From CAVZYN01 sp963779515 (GTDB taxonomy: Bacteria; Pseudomonadota; Alphaproteobacteria; Rhizobiales; Hyphomicrobiaceae): 64,000 nucleotides of DNA. The stretch covers positions 124,001-188,000 of the forward strand of contig CAVZYN010000006.1 in the NCBI GenBank assembly GCA_963779515.1. The letters run 5' to 3'. This document shows, in pieces, positions 26,495-34,944 of this stretch. The notes below the pieces were generated by a model. That model ran no database searches. It was given only the letters and a program-made list of their open reading frames with translations, and was not told where the DNA came from. A program made the position numbers and the translations under genes. Every line of letters starts with the position of its first letter. The first letter of the stretch is position 1.

Positions 26495-27763
26495 CTATGC
26501 CTGCGCCACGCGCTCAACCATGCGCGCGTAGCCGTCACTCTTCTTACCGGCGCCGACCACCACGGCAGCCGGTGCTTGGTGGCTGATCAAGTTGGCCGCG
26601 AAACTCCGAATCGAATCGCCCGTCACCGCCTCGACACGCTCGATCAGCTCTTTGGCGCCGATGATGCGCTCGAACAGCAGCAACTGACGCGCCATCTGCT
26701 CGGCCCGTGCCGACGGGCTTTCGAGGCTCATCAACAATCCGGCCTTGAGCTGCGCCTTCGCACGCTGCACCTCAGCGGCCGTCGGCAGCTCATCGGCGGC
26801 GCGCAGGAACTCCTGGCGCACCACATCGATCAGCTTGCTCATCATGTCCGGCCCTGTCGCCGCGTGCACACCAAATACCCCCGTATCAGCAAGCGCCCAG
26901 CAACTCGAATAAATCGAGTAGCAGAGGCCCCGGCGCTCCCTGACTTCTTGGAACAGGCGGGATGACATGCCGCCGCCAAAGAGCCCGGAGAAAACCTGTG
27001 CTGTGTAGAATTCCGGTTGACGATAAGACGGCCCCTCAAATCCGAGCACAAGATGGCTCTGTTCGAACGGCTTGTCGCTCGTGCGCACACCGCCAACGTA
27101 GCGCGCGCGCTCCGCTTTTCCCCCCTTTCCGCCATTCAGCCCACCGAATAGGGCTTCAACGTGGCGCACCAATGCCGCGTGATCGATGCGGCCTGCAGCC
27201 GAAACGATCATCTGTTGAGCTGCATAGTGCGTCTTAAGAAATCCCCTTAGATCGTTGGCGGAAAAAGACATCACGTGCGCAGCGGTGCCGAGAATCGGCC
27301 GCCCGATCGGCTGCTCGGGGTAGGCGGCGTCCTGCAGCAGGTCATAGGCGATCTCGTCTGGGCTATCCCGCGTCGCCGCGATCTCCTGCAGAATCACTTC
27401 TCGCTCGCGCTCCAATTCGTCTTCCGCGAACTCGGAGTTCTGCAAGATGTCCGCGAGGATCTCGAGCGCGACGCCCTCGTCGCCCGCCAGAACGCGCGCG
27501 TAGTACGTCGTCGTCTCGAGGCTGGTCGCCGCGTTCAATTCGCCGCCGACTTGCTCGATCTCTTCGGCGATCTGGCGCGCGCTGCGTTTGGCCGTCCCCT
27601 TGAATGCCATGTGCTCCAGAAGATGCGAGATCCCGTTCTGGTCTTTCGATTCATTGCGCGCGCCAGCCCCCACCAAGAGACCGATCGAGACCGTCTCTAG
27701 ATGCGGCATATCTTGCGATACGACGCGCAAACCATTCGGCAGTGTTGTGACTTCGGGACTCAC
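26495..27763 (-). CDS. M16 zinc peptidase, mitochondrial-processing-peptidase-like
   Basis: This 422-residue cytoplasmic protein has no signal peptide. The inverted zinc motif HLLEH at 47-51 (His47, Glu50, His51) and the downstream ERE/EIAATRDSPDE block near 120-133 for the third ligand are intact, so it should be active. GLCYSIYSS near residue 270 is the second-domain landmark. It resembles the beta-MPP-like peptidase found next to thrC in many alphaproteobacteria. The GTG start overlaps the thrC stop (GTGA), with GGAG upstream, so the pair is translationally coupled. Substrates are unknown. Confidence 0.87.
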   Translation of the reverse strand: MSPEVTTLPNGLRVVSQDMPHLETVSIGLLVGAGARNESKDQNGISHLLEHMAFKGTAKRSARQIAEEIEQVGGELNAATSLETTTYYARVLAGDEGVALEILADILQNSEFAEDELEREREVILQEIAATRDSPDEIAYDLLQDAAYPEQPIGRPILGTAAHVMSFSANDLRGFLKTHYAAQQMIVSAAGRIDHAALVRHVEALFGGLNGGKGGKAERARYVGGVRTSDKPFEQSHLVLGFEGPSYRQPEFYTAQVFSGLFGGGMSSRLFQEVRERRGLCYSIYSSCWALADTGVFGVHAATGPDMMSKLIDVVRQEFLRAADELPTAAEVQRAKAQLKAGLLMSLESPSARAEQMARQLLLFERIIGAKELIERVEAVTGDSIRSFAANLISHQAPAAVVVGAGKKSDGYARMVERVAQA

Positions 27764-29169
27764 GCGGCTACTCCTTTAACGGCACGGGCATTGGCTTCGA
27801 TGTAGGCTTCGATGGCGGACGAATCGTTCGCGAGCGGCACGAACCGCTCGCGATCGGTCATGAGGCGGGACAGACGCGGCGGCAGCGCCGGGCGCACGCC
27901 GGTGATCGCGGCCATCGCATCAGGGAATTTAGCGGGATGCGCGGTCGCCAACACGACTTCCGGCGCCGAGCGCCCGGGGCCTGCATCATCGAGCGCGACA
28001 ACCGCGCAAGCGGTATGCGGATCAAGAACGTAGCCCGCGGTATCGCGGACGCGCCGGATGGTCTCGGCGACGCGCTGCTCCGGCGCAGCACCCGCACGGA
28101 AGTCCTGCTGCAGCGTCCGCGCACTATCGCCGAGCGCGAACGCACCGGACTGTTTCAAGCCTTCCATCATCCGGCGAATCTGCACGCTGTCACGCCCGGA
28201 CGCCTCGAACAGATACCGCTCGAAATTCGAGGAAATCTGGATATCCATCGACGGCGACGACGTCGGCACGACCTTGTGCATCTCGTAACGGCCCGTCGCG
28301 ACGGTGCGCGCCAGAATGTCGTTGTCGTTGGTCGCGATCGTCAATTGCTCGATCGGCAAACCCATTTTGCGTGCGACGAACCCTGCGAAGATATCGCCGA
28401 AATTCCCTGTCGGCACGGCAAACGACACGGGTCGATGCGGCGCCCCCAGCGCGGCACCGGCCACAAAATAGTACGTCACTTGCGCGGCAATGCGCGCCCA
28501 GTTGATCGAATTGACGCCGGAGAGCTTCACACGATCCCGGAATGCGTGGTGATTGAACAGATCTTTCACCCGCGCCTGGCAATCATCGAACGTGCCCGCG
28601 ATCGAGAGCGCGTGCAGGTTCGCCTCCGTGGGCGTCGTCATCATCCGCCGCTGCACGTCCGAAACCCGGCCATCCGGAAAAAGGATCATGACATCGGTCC
28701 GCGTCGACGCGCGGAACGCCTCGATCGCCGCGCCGCCCGTATCGCCCGACGTTGCCCCGACAATCGTTGCGCGCTCGCCGCGCTTCTCGAGCACATGATC
28801 CATCAGGCGCGCCAGCAGCTGCATGGCGACGTCCTTGAACGCCAGCGTCGGTCCGTGAAAGAGCTCGAGCACGAAACGGTTCGGCCCGATCTGGACGAGC
28901 GGGGTCACGGCTGGATGCCCGAACGTCGCATAGGCCTCACGCGCCATCCCCGCGAGATCGGACCGCGCAATAGCCCCGCCGGTGAGCGGCTCCATCACCG
29001 CCGTCGCCACCTCGTGAAAAGGCTTTCCGGCAAAACCGGCGATCGTCTCCCGCGACAGGACCGGCCAGACTTTGGGCACGTAGAGACCACCGTCGCGGGC
29101 GAGACCGGCGAGCAGAACATCTTCGAATTCGAGCTCCGGCGCTTCGCCGCGGGTGCTGACGTATGTCAC
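27760..29169 (-). CDS. thrC: Threonine synthase
   Basis: This PLP enzyme of about 469 residues converts O-phosphohomoserine to threonine. YVSTRGEAPELEFEDVLLAG at the start, FHGPTLAFKDVAMQ with the PLP Lys (residue about 110), and ATSGDTGGAAIEAF are diagnostic. The best start is GTG at 29169 (VTYVSTRG), since family members begin at this point, with AGGAAAAG about 13 bases upstream. The frame is open for another 300 bases upstream, but that part encodes the end of SURF1 followed by unrelated residues and should not be joined to ThrC. It is followed directly by the M16 peptidase gene. Confidence 0.9.
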   Translation of the reverse strand: MTYVSTRGEAPELEFEDVLLAGLARDGGLYVPKVWPVLSRETIAGFAGKPFHEVATAVMEPLTGGAIARSDLAGMAREAYATFGHPAVTPLVQIGPNRFVLELFHGPTLAFKDVAMQLLARLMDHVLEKRGERATIVGATSGDTGGAAIEAFRASTRTDVMILFPDGRVSDVQRRMMTTPTEANLHALSIAGTFDDCQARVKDLFNHHAFRDRVKLSGVNSINWARIAAQVTYYFVAGAALGAPHRPVSFAVPTGNFGDIFAGFVARKMGLPIEQLTIATNDNDILARTVATGRYEMHKVVPTSSPSMDIQISSNFERYLFEASGRDSVQIRRMMEGLKQSGAFALGDSARTLQQDFRAGAAPEQRVAETIRRVRDTAGYVLDPHTACAVVALDDAGPGRSAPEVVLATAHPAKFPDAMAAITGVRPALPPRLSRLMTDRERFVPLANDSSAIEAYIEANARAVKGVAA

Positions 29170-29285
29170 GGGTTGGGTGGGCTTTTCCTGACCCGAAATT
29201 GGGTTCCGAATCACCCTAGAGCGGGCTCGGGGCGCCAACAAGACGGAGGCTTGGCGAACTCCTGTGCATAGCGGGCACTCGGTTA

Positions 29286-30091
29286 CTAATTGTCGTTCAG
29301 ATCCATCAAACGGGCGCCGCGCAAAGCCTAAATAAACACCGATCAGTGTTAAGGCGAAGGCATACCAAGTCATCGCGTAAGCGAAATGCCGATCCGACAG
29401 GTTGAGGCTGTCGAGCCGCGGCTGGGGGGCGGGCTGCGGGCGCCGAGGGGTTTCGGCCTCGACAAACAACGGCGCGACGCCTTATGCGCCTCATTCACGT
29501 CGCCCGATGCAGAACCGGCGAAAATTTGTTCGGCAAGTATCCGCTCGCATTCCTCGATGATCGTAGTGCGAACCATTGGTTGCGCGGCACGTCCGGCGTC
29601 GTGAACCAGGGCTTGCCGCCGAGCCGTACGCGGCCCCGTCAGCTCGATCGCCTGTGCAATTTGTCCATCCGGGCGAGATGCCGCAACCTTATGGTCGCTT
29701 CATCGACCACACCCCGCATGACCAGGACGATCTGACGTTGGATAGCGCCGGTCCGGCGCCAATGGCTCCGCCAGCCGCAATGGCGTGACGACTGCTCCAT
29801 GCCGGCCCCTTGGCGCCGGGCGCCCAGACATGGAACTCGTTGGCGTGTTGGAACATGTCCTTCGACGACGACCCGCCGGAATTCGGTATGGTCGCATCGA
29901 TGCCGCTTTGCAGCGAGCTCGGCCAGTGGCACCGGCGCCGCCGTCGCCCCGGCTTTGACCCGCGCGATCAACTGCTCCTTCCAGGTCTTGCGCTGCATTT
30001 GCCAGGTGCCGAGCCCGGCAAGGATCGGCAACGCGATCACCGTCATCAGTGTTGGCCACACCAGACCGGCGGCGCGCAACTTCGCAATCAT
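29286..30091 (-). pseudogene. SURF1-family cytochrome oxidase assembly factor, broken by several frameshifts
   Basis: From ATG 30091 the frame begins as a SURF1 protein: a transmembrane start (LVWPTLMTVIALPILAGLG) then TWQMQRKTWKEQLI. After VVVEGH (about 29855) the match moves to a second frame (FQHANEFHVWAPGAKGPAW), then near 29793 to a third (VVTPLRLAEP). Later LGGKPWFTTPDVPRNQWF appears in another frame. The C-terminal membrane segment (LSDRHFAYAMTWYAFALTLI) lies at about 29400-29300. The likely original stop is TAG at 29286-29288 in yet another frame. At least four shifts make a functional product unlikely unless the sequence is faulty. SURF1 helps insert heme a into CoxA, and its place after ctaE and DUF983 is normal. 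Confidence 0.78.
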
Positions 30092-30094
30092 GGT

Positions 30095-30469
30095 CTAGTC
30101 CTTCGCCACGCGGCCTTCCTCGGCCTTGTTCCGGAATTGCAGCGCGATCAGCATCGCCTTCAACCACCGCAGCAGGACCACGGCGAGCAGCGGCGTCAGA
30201 AGTCCCCACAGTACGATGTGCAGCCACACCGGAACCCCGAACTTGAATTCCGCGATCAGCGCCGCGCCAAGCACGAAAAATCCGAGAATGAAAATCGCGA
30301 AAATCGCCGGACCATCTCCGCTGTTGACGAAGCCATAGTCGAGCTGACAGTGCGAACAGCGCTCCCGCAGCACCAGCCCGTTCTGAAACAACGCGCCCTT
30401 GCCACACCGCGGACAAACCGCGCGCCAACCCGCTGCCCCAACCGAAATCGCCGCGGGATGCTCTTCCAT
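30095..30469 (-). CDS. DUF983 zinc-ribbon membrane protein of cox cluster
   Basis: This 124-residue protein has an N-terminal zinc ribbon, CPRCGKG with CSHCQLDYG (two CxxC pairs, residues about 19-42), and two membrane segments around 55-75 and 80-100. It belongs to the DUF983 family, regularly encoded between ctaE and surf1 in alphaproteobacterial aa3-oxidase clusters, and presumably helps oxidase assembly. ATG 30469 has GAGG seven bases upstream; the longer frame begins at TTG and is not favoured. Its stop is four bases from the surf1 start, so they share a transcript. Confidence 0.82.
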   Translation of the reverse strand: MEEHPAAISVGAAGWRAVCPRCGKGALFQNGLVLRERCSHCQLDYGFVNSGDGPAIFAIFILGFFVLGAALIAEFKFGVPVWLHIVLWGLLTPLLAVVLLRWLKAMLIALQFRNKAEEGRVAKD

Positions 30470-30538
30470 CACAACCTCAAACAGCGAGGGCCGGACACAC
30501 ATGCCCGGCCCCCAATTCAATATGTCTCGGTTCCGCCG

Positions 30539-31447
30539 TCAGTGCGCGCCGGGCGTGCCAGCGCCAATCACATAGATGCAAGCGAACAGGAACAGCCAGA
30601 CCACGTCGACGAAATGCCAGTACCAGGCCGCGGCTTCAAAACCGAAATGCTGCTTCGGCGAGAAGTGGCCCTTCATCGCGCGGAACAGGCAGACGGCCAG
30701 GAAAATCGTGCCAATGACCACGTGCGCGCCGTGAAAGCCCGTCGCCATGAAGAATGTCGCGCCGTAGATGTGGCCCGAAAAATTGAACGCGGCATGCCCG
30801 TATTCATAGACCTGCAACGCCGTGAACAGCAGCCCCAGCACCACCGTGATCGCGAGACCGGTGATGAGACCTTTGCGGTCATTCTTCAGCAACGCATGAT
30901 GCGCCCAGGTAACCGTCGTGCCCGACGTCAACAGGATCAGCGTGTTCACGAGCGGCAAGCCCCACGGATCGAACGTCGACTTGAAGTTCTCCGACGGCTT
31001 CGGCGGCCAGTGTCCACCAGTCAGTGTGTTACGCTCGACCATGCCGACCGTCGCGGTGCTGTTCGGCAGTGTCTCGATCGCCGCTGGAAACAGCGAAGCA
31101 TCGAAATAAGCCCAGAACCAAGCGACAAAGAACATCACTTCCGAGGCAATGAACAGGATCATCCCGTAGCGCAGATGCAACTGCACGACCGGCGTGTGAT
31201 CGCCCTTGTGCGCCTCGTTGATGACGTCGCGCCACCACAGGAACATCGTCAAGAGAACGCCGAGAAAGCCGAGGATCAGCACACCCGAGCCGCGCATGCC
31301 GAACAGCCGCGCATCCGCGCTCCCCGACGTCTTCATGAAGATGATCGCACCGAAAGCCAGCACCAGCGCGGCAATGGAGCCGACGAGCGGCCACGGGCTC
31401 GGATCGACCAGGTGATAATCGTGGTTCTTCGAGTGGCTATCGGCCAT
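30539..31447 (-). CDS. ctaE: Cytochrome c oxidase subunit III
   Basis: This 302-residue protein with seven hydrophobic segments is the CoxC/CtaE subunit of the aa3-type cytochrome c oxidase. HDYHLVDPSPWPLVGSIAAL at the N-terminus, the block RYGMILFIASEVMFFVAWFW and the C-terminal FEAAAWYWHFVDVVWLFLF are diagnostic. Glu in SEVMFF is the conserved lipid-site residue. Subunit III stabilises proton pumping in the inner membrane. It follows ctaG by about 70 bases in the minus-strand cox operon. Confidence 0.95.
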   Translation of the reverse strand: MADSHSKNHDYHLVDPSPWPLVGSIAALVLAFGAIIFMKTSGSADARLFGMRGSGVLILGFLGVLLTMFLWWRDVINEAHKGDHTPVVQLHLRYGMILFIASEVMFFVAWFWAYFDASLFPAAIETLPNSTATVGMVERNTLTGGHWPPKPSENFKSTFDPWGLPLVNTLILLTSGTTVTWAHHALLKNDRKGLITGLAITVVLGLLFTALQVYEYGHAAFNFSGHIYGATFFMATGFHGAHVVIGTIFLAVCLFRAMKGHFSPKQHFGFEAAAWYWHFVDVVWLFLFACIYVIGAGTPGAH

Positions 31448-31515
31448 GTCCCAACTCCGTCTATCTCAATCCCAGCGTGCGCCGCGGACGGCGCGCGTAT
31501 TCTCCCAACGCGAAC

Positions 31516-32091
31516 TCACGTCCCGGGCTTCACTGGCCCAACGGCAAAGAACGTGTACGAAAGCGTCAAATGCTTGAGCGTCTTGTTGTCCTTGTCGGTC
31601 GCGAGCGCGGGGTCGACAAAGAAGCTGACGGGCATTTCGATCGATTGCCCCGGCGCAAGCGTCTGCTCCGTGAAGCAGAAGCAGGCGACTTTGTTGAAGT
31701 AAATCCCGGCCTGATCCGGGGTGACGTTGTAGGTCGCGGTGCCCTTGATGGTCCGGTCCGACGTGTTCGTCGCGCGATAGAACGCCAGCGCATTTTCCCC
31801 GAGCTTCACATCGACGACGCGCTCAACCGGCTCGAACGTCCACGGCAGCCCTGGCGCCACATGCGCATCGAACCGCACCCGCATGACCTGATCGACCACA
31901 ACGCTTGACGGCACGATCGCGCGCTGCGTCGTCCCGGCGTAACCAGTCACCTGGCAGAACAATTGATAGAGCGGCACCGCGGCGTAGGCGGCACCAAGCA
32001 TCGCCAGCCCAACGCCCGCGCAGATCCCGGCAACGCGCCGATGGCGTCGCGTCAGATCTGCTCGGGCGGGCTCGTGCGGCATCAGCTCCAT
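31516..32091 (-). CDS. ctaG: Cytochrome c oxidase assembly protein CtaG (Cox11)
   Basis: This 191-residue copper chaperone delivers copper to the CuB site of CoxA. It has one N-terminal membrane anchor (residues about 20-42), then a periplasmic Ig-like domain with the copper-binding CFCF motif in NKVACFCFTEQTL (residues near 125). VPLYQLFCQVTGYAGT after the anchor is a family landmark. ATG 32091 is used; a TTG two codons earlier is the only longer option and would overlap the preceding small gene. It lies in the usual place between ctaB and ctaE. Confidence 0.94.
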   Translation of the reverse strand: MELMPHEPARADLTRRHRRVAGICAGVGLAMLGAAYAAVPLYQLFCQVTGYAGTTQRAIVPSSVVVDQVMRVRFDAHVAPGLPWTFEPVERVVDVKLGENALAFYRATNTSDRTIKGTATYNVTPDQAGIYFNKVACFCFTEQTLAPGQSIEMPVSFFVDPALATDKDNKTLKHLTLSYTFFAVGPVKPGT

Positions 32092-32093
32092 CG

Positions 32094-32240
32094 TCAAATC
32101 GGCCTGTTCATCACATTGCTGCCAAGCCGCACGAACGTCGCCACATAAAACAATGCAGCGAGCGCAACGAGAGCAATCGCGATAGCGATCGAGCGTTGCC
32201 GCTGCCGGCGCAACCGCTCCTGCTCGTTTGCATTACCCAT
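32094..32240 (-). CDS. 48-residue single-pass membrane protein of cox cluster (CoxF-like)
   Basis: A short frame from ATG 32240 to TGA 32094 fills the space between ctaB and ctaG. It encodes a basic N-terminus (NEQERLRRQRQRS), one membrane helix (about residues 18-38, rich in Ala, Ile and Leu) and a short tail ending VMNRPI. Its start is three bases after the ctaB stop and it ends two bases before ctaG. Similar tiny proteins sit here in many alphaproteobacterial oxidase operons and are often annotated CoxF or hypothetical. It may be a small assembly factor or accessory subunit; this is inferred from position. Confidence 0.7.
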   Translation of the reverse strand: MGNANEQERLRRQRQRSIAIAIALVALAALFYVATFVRLGSNVMNRPI

Positions 32241-32243
32241 CGC

Positions 32244-33179
32244 TCAACCTAACAGCCAAAGCGCGACACGCTCGATGAGCAAAGCCGCGAACAGCGCAAA
32301 GAGGTAGAGGATCGAAAACAGAAACAGCTGCTTCGCCACGGCGTCCGCAGCACGGCCATCGCGCACGCTGTAGACCTTGAAGGCGAGACTGAGAAAGATC
32401 GCACCAAGGCCGATTGCGATCGCGGCATAGAAGAGACCGCCGAGGCCTGTCGCCACCGGCGCGATGCACAGCGGCACGAACAGCAGTGAATAGATCAGGA
32501 TCTGACGGCGTGTTTCATCAGGGCCGGCAACGACCGGCAGCATCGGCACGCCAACGCGCTCATAGTCGCGGCACCGGTAGAGCGCCAGCGCCCAGAAGTG
32601 AGGCGGCGTCCACATGAAGATGATGAGAAACAGAATGACGCTGTCGAGGCTGACGCCACCCGTGACGGCGGCCCAACCGATCATGGGCGGGAAAGCACCC
32701 GCCGCACCGCCGATGACGATGTTCTGTGGCGTCCGCCGCTTCAGCCAGATCGTATAGATAAAGAGATAAAATCCGATCGTCAGCGCCAGCAGCGCGCCTG
32801 CCGTCAAATTGACGATCAGGCCGAGCGTCAGAATCGAGAAAACCGAGAGGATGGTACCGAACGCAAGCGCTTGATCCGGCGTGACGTGGCCGCGCGGAAT
32901 TGGACGCGCGGCTGTGCGCGCCATCTGTGCGTCGATATCGGCGTCATACCACATATTGAGCGCGCCAGACGCCCCCGCACCGATCGCAATGGCCAGCAGC
33001 GCAATCACGGCAATCACGGGATGAATCTTGCCCGGCGCGACGATCATGCCGACGAACGCGGTGAAAACCACCAGCGACATCACACGCGGTTTCATGAGGG
33101 CGAAATAGTCGCCGACGCTGCCGCCGAGAGCGGCGGCGGTCAAGCGATCGTTCAATTCTGGCTGCGCTGCGTCTGCCAT
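32244..33179 (-). CDS. ctaB: Protoheme IX farnesyltransferase
   Basis: This 311-residue UbiA-family membrane prenyltransferase makes heme o from heme b and farnesyl diphosphate, the precursor of heme a for CoxA. The first Asp-rich motif is NMWYDADIDAQMARTAARP (residues near 75-93); the second, YRCRDYERVGVPMLP, lies near 205. About nine hydrophobic segments are visible. It is placed 61 bases after coxA on the same strand. The order coxB-coxA-ctaB-small gene-ctaG-ctaE is standard in Hyphomicrobiales. Confidence 0.95.
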   Translation of the reverse strand: MADAAQPELNDRLTAAALGGSVGDYFALMKPRVMSLVVFTAFVGMIVAPGKIHPVIAVIALLAIAIGAGASGALNMWYDADIDAQMARTAARPIPRGHVTPDQALAFGTILSVFSILTLGLIVNLTAGALLALTIGFYLFIYTIWLKRRTPQNIVIGGAAGAFPPMIGWAAVTGGVSLDSVILFLIIFMWTPPHFWALALYRCRDYERVGVPMLPVVAGPDETRRQILIYSLLFVPLCIAPVATGLGGLFYAAIAIGLGAIFLSLAFKVYSVRDGRAADAVAKQLFLFSILYLFALFAALLIERVALWLLG

Positions 33180-33240
33180 GGGCTCTCAGGAATTTTCAAA
33201 CGCGACAATGACCCGGGCGGCTCGCGCCGCCCAGCTTGTC

Positions 33241-34875
33241 TCAATGATGTTCGGACGCCTTGATGACCGGCAAGGTCTCGAACTGATGGAAGGGCGGCGG
33301 CGACGGCAATGTCCATTCGAGCGTTGTCGCGCCTTCGCCCCAAGGGTTTGCCGCGGCTTTCTGGCGATTGACGAAGTACGCCTTGTAGACGCCGAAGAAG
33401 AACACGAGCGTCGCAGCGGCCGTGATGTACGACCCGTATGACGAGATGCGGTTCCAGAACGAGAAGGCTTCCGGATAGTCCGCATAGTGGCGCGGCATGC
33501 CGGCGAGCCCCAGGAAGTGCTGCGGGAAGAACAGCACGTTGGCGCCGATAAAGGTCATCCAGAAGTGGATCTTGCCGATGGTCTCGTCATACATGTAGCC
33601 GCTCATCTTCGGGAACCAGAAGTACCAGCCGCCGAAAATCGCGAACACGGCGCCGAGCGACAGCACGTAGTGGAAATGCGCCACGACGTAGTAGGTGTTG
33701 TGCATGTAGCGGTCGACGCCGGCGTTGGCGAGCATCACGCCCGTCACGCCACCAACCGTGAACAGGAAGATGAACCCGAACGCCCACAGCATCGGCACGC
33801 GGAACTGGATCGAACCGCCCCACATGGTTGCGATCCACGAGAAGATTTTCACGCCTGTCGGCACCGCGATCACCATCGTGGCGAACACGAAGTAGGCCTG
33901 CGCCTGGACGCCGATGCCGGCCGTATACATGTGGTGCGCCCACACGACGAAGCCGACGAGGCCGATGGCCACCATCGCGTATGCCATGCCGAGGTACCCG
34001 AACACGGGCTTCCTCGAGAACGTCGAGACGATGTGGCTGATCATGCCGAAGCCCGGCAAAATCAGAATGTAGACTTCCGGATGCCCGAAGAACCAGAAGA
34101 GATGCTGGTAGAGCAGCGGGTCACCGCCGCCACGCGCATCGAAGAATGTCGTGCCGAAGTTGCGATCCGTCAGCAGCATCGTAATTGCGCCAGCCAGAAC
34201 CGGCAGCGACAGTAGCAGCAGGAACGCCGTGACCAGAACCGACCACACAAACAGCGGCATCTTGTGCAGAGTCATGCCCGGCGCGCGCATATTGAAGATC
34301 GTGGTGATGAAGTTGACGGCACCGAGGATCGACGACGCGCCCGCGATGTGCAGCGCCAGAATACCGAAGTCGACAGCGGGGCCAGGATGCCCACTGGTCG
34401 ACAGCGGCGCCAACACGATCCAGCCCGAACCAACGCCGTTGCCACCTGCAGGACCTTCAACGAACATCGACGTCACGAGCAGAATGAAGGCAACCGGCAA
34501 GAGCCAGAACGAAATGTTGTTCATGCGCGGGAACGCCATGTCCGGCGCGCCAATCTGCAGCGGCACGAACCAGTTGCCGAAACCGCCGATCATCGCCGGC
34601 ATCACCATGAAGAACACCATGATGAGACCGTGGCCCGTCACGAACACGTTGTACATGTGCGGATTGGCGAAATACTGCAGGCCCGGCTCCTGCAGTTCGA
34701 GCCGCATCATCACCGAGAGGAAGCCGCCGACGCAGCCCGCCATCATCGCAAACAGCAGATAGAGCGTCCCGATATCCTTGTGGTTCGTCGAGAAGAACCA
34801 GCGCGTCACAAATGCGGGCTTGTGATCGTGATCATGCGCATCGTGATCGTGAGTGGCTTTTCCGTAGCTGGCCAT
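33241..34875 (-). CDS. coxA: Cytochrome c oxidase subunit I
   Basis: This 544-residue heme-copper oxidase core subunit has 12 transmembrane helices. STNHKDIGTLYLLF begins the conserved region; VTGHGLIMVFF holds a heme a His, FWFFGHPEVYILILPGFG holds the CuB His cross-linked to Tyr, WAHHMYT gives the two other CuB His, and HNTYYVVAHFHYVLSLG gives the heme a3 and heme a His. The N-terminus is His/Asp-rich (THDHDAHDHDHK), which may bind metal or be only a local feature. ATG 34875 precedes the family start; the longer frame adds residues overlapping the coxB stop. Confidence 0.97.
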   Translation of the reverse strand: MASYGKATHDHDAHDHDHKPAFVTRWFFSTNHKDIGTLYLLFAMMAGCVGGFLSVMMRLELQEPGLQYFANPHMYNVFVTGHGLIMVFFMVMPAMIGGFGNWFVPLQIGAPDMAFPRMNNISFWLLPVAFILLVTSMFVEGPAGGNGVGSGWIVLAPLSTSGHPGPAVDFGILALHIAGASSILGAVNFITTIFNMRAPGMTLHKMPLFVWSVLVTAFLLLLSLPVLAGAITMLLTDRNFGTTFFDARGGGDPLLYQHLFWFFGHPEVYILILPGFGMISHIVSTFSRKPVFGYLGMAYAMVAIGLVGFVVWAHHMYTAGIGVQAQAYFVFATMVIAVPTGVKIFSWIATMWGGSIQFRVPMLWAFGFIFLFTVGGVTGVMLANAGVDRYMHNTYYVVAHFHYVLSLGAVFAIFGGWYFWFPKMSGYMYDETIGKIHFWMTFIGANVLFFPQHFLGLAGMPRHYADYPEAFSFWNRISSYGSYITAAATLVFFFGVYKAYFVNRQKAAANPWGEGATTLEWTLPSPPPFHQFETLPVIKASEHH

Positions 34876-34944
34876 CTGCTCTCGCCTTCCATCGAATTCC
34901 AACGTGCTGCGAACCGGGCGGTCGCCCCGCCGGTCTCGCATCAA

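Noticed and set aside
22360..26538. A single 1392-residue acetyltransferase-GGDEF-EAL fusion protein
   Set aside because: The acetyltransferase part loses its motif exactly where another frame continues it, and a normal ATGA junction is visible; a frameshift explains the fusion better.
29810..31702. A plus-strand open frame of 630 codons across the cox cluster
   Set aside because: Antisense to surf1, DUF983, ctaE and ctaG, all of which have clear family motifs; composition is shadow-like.
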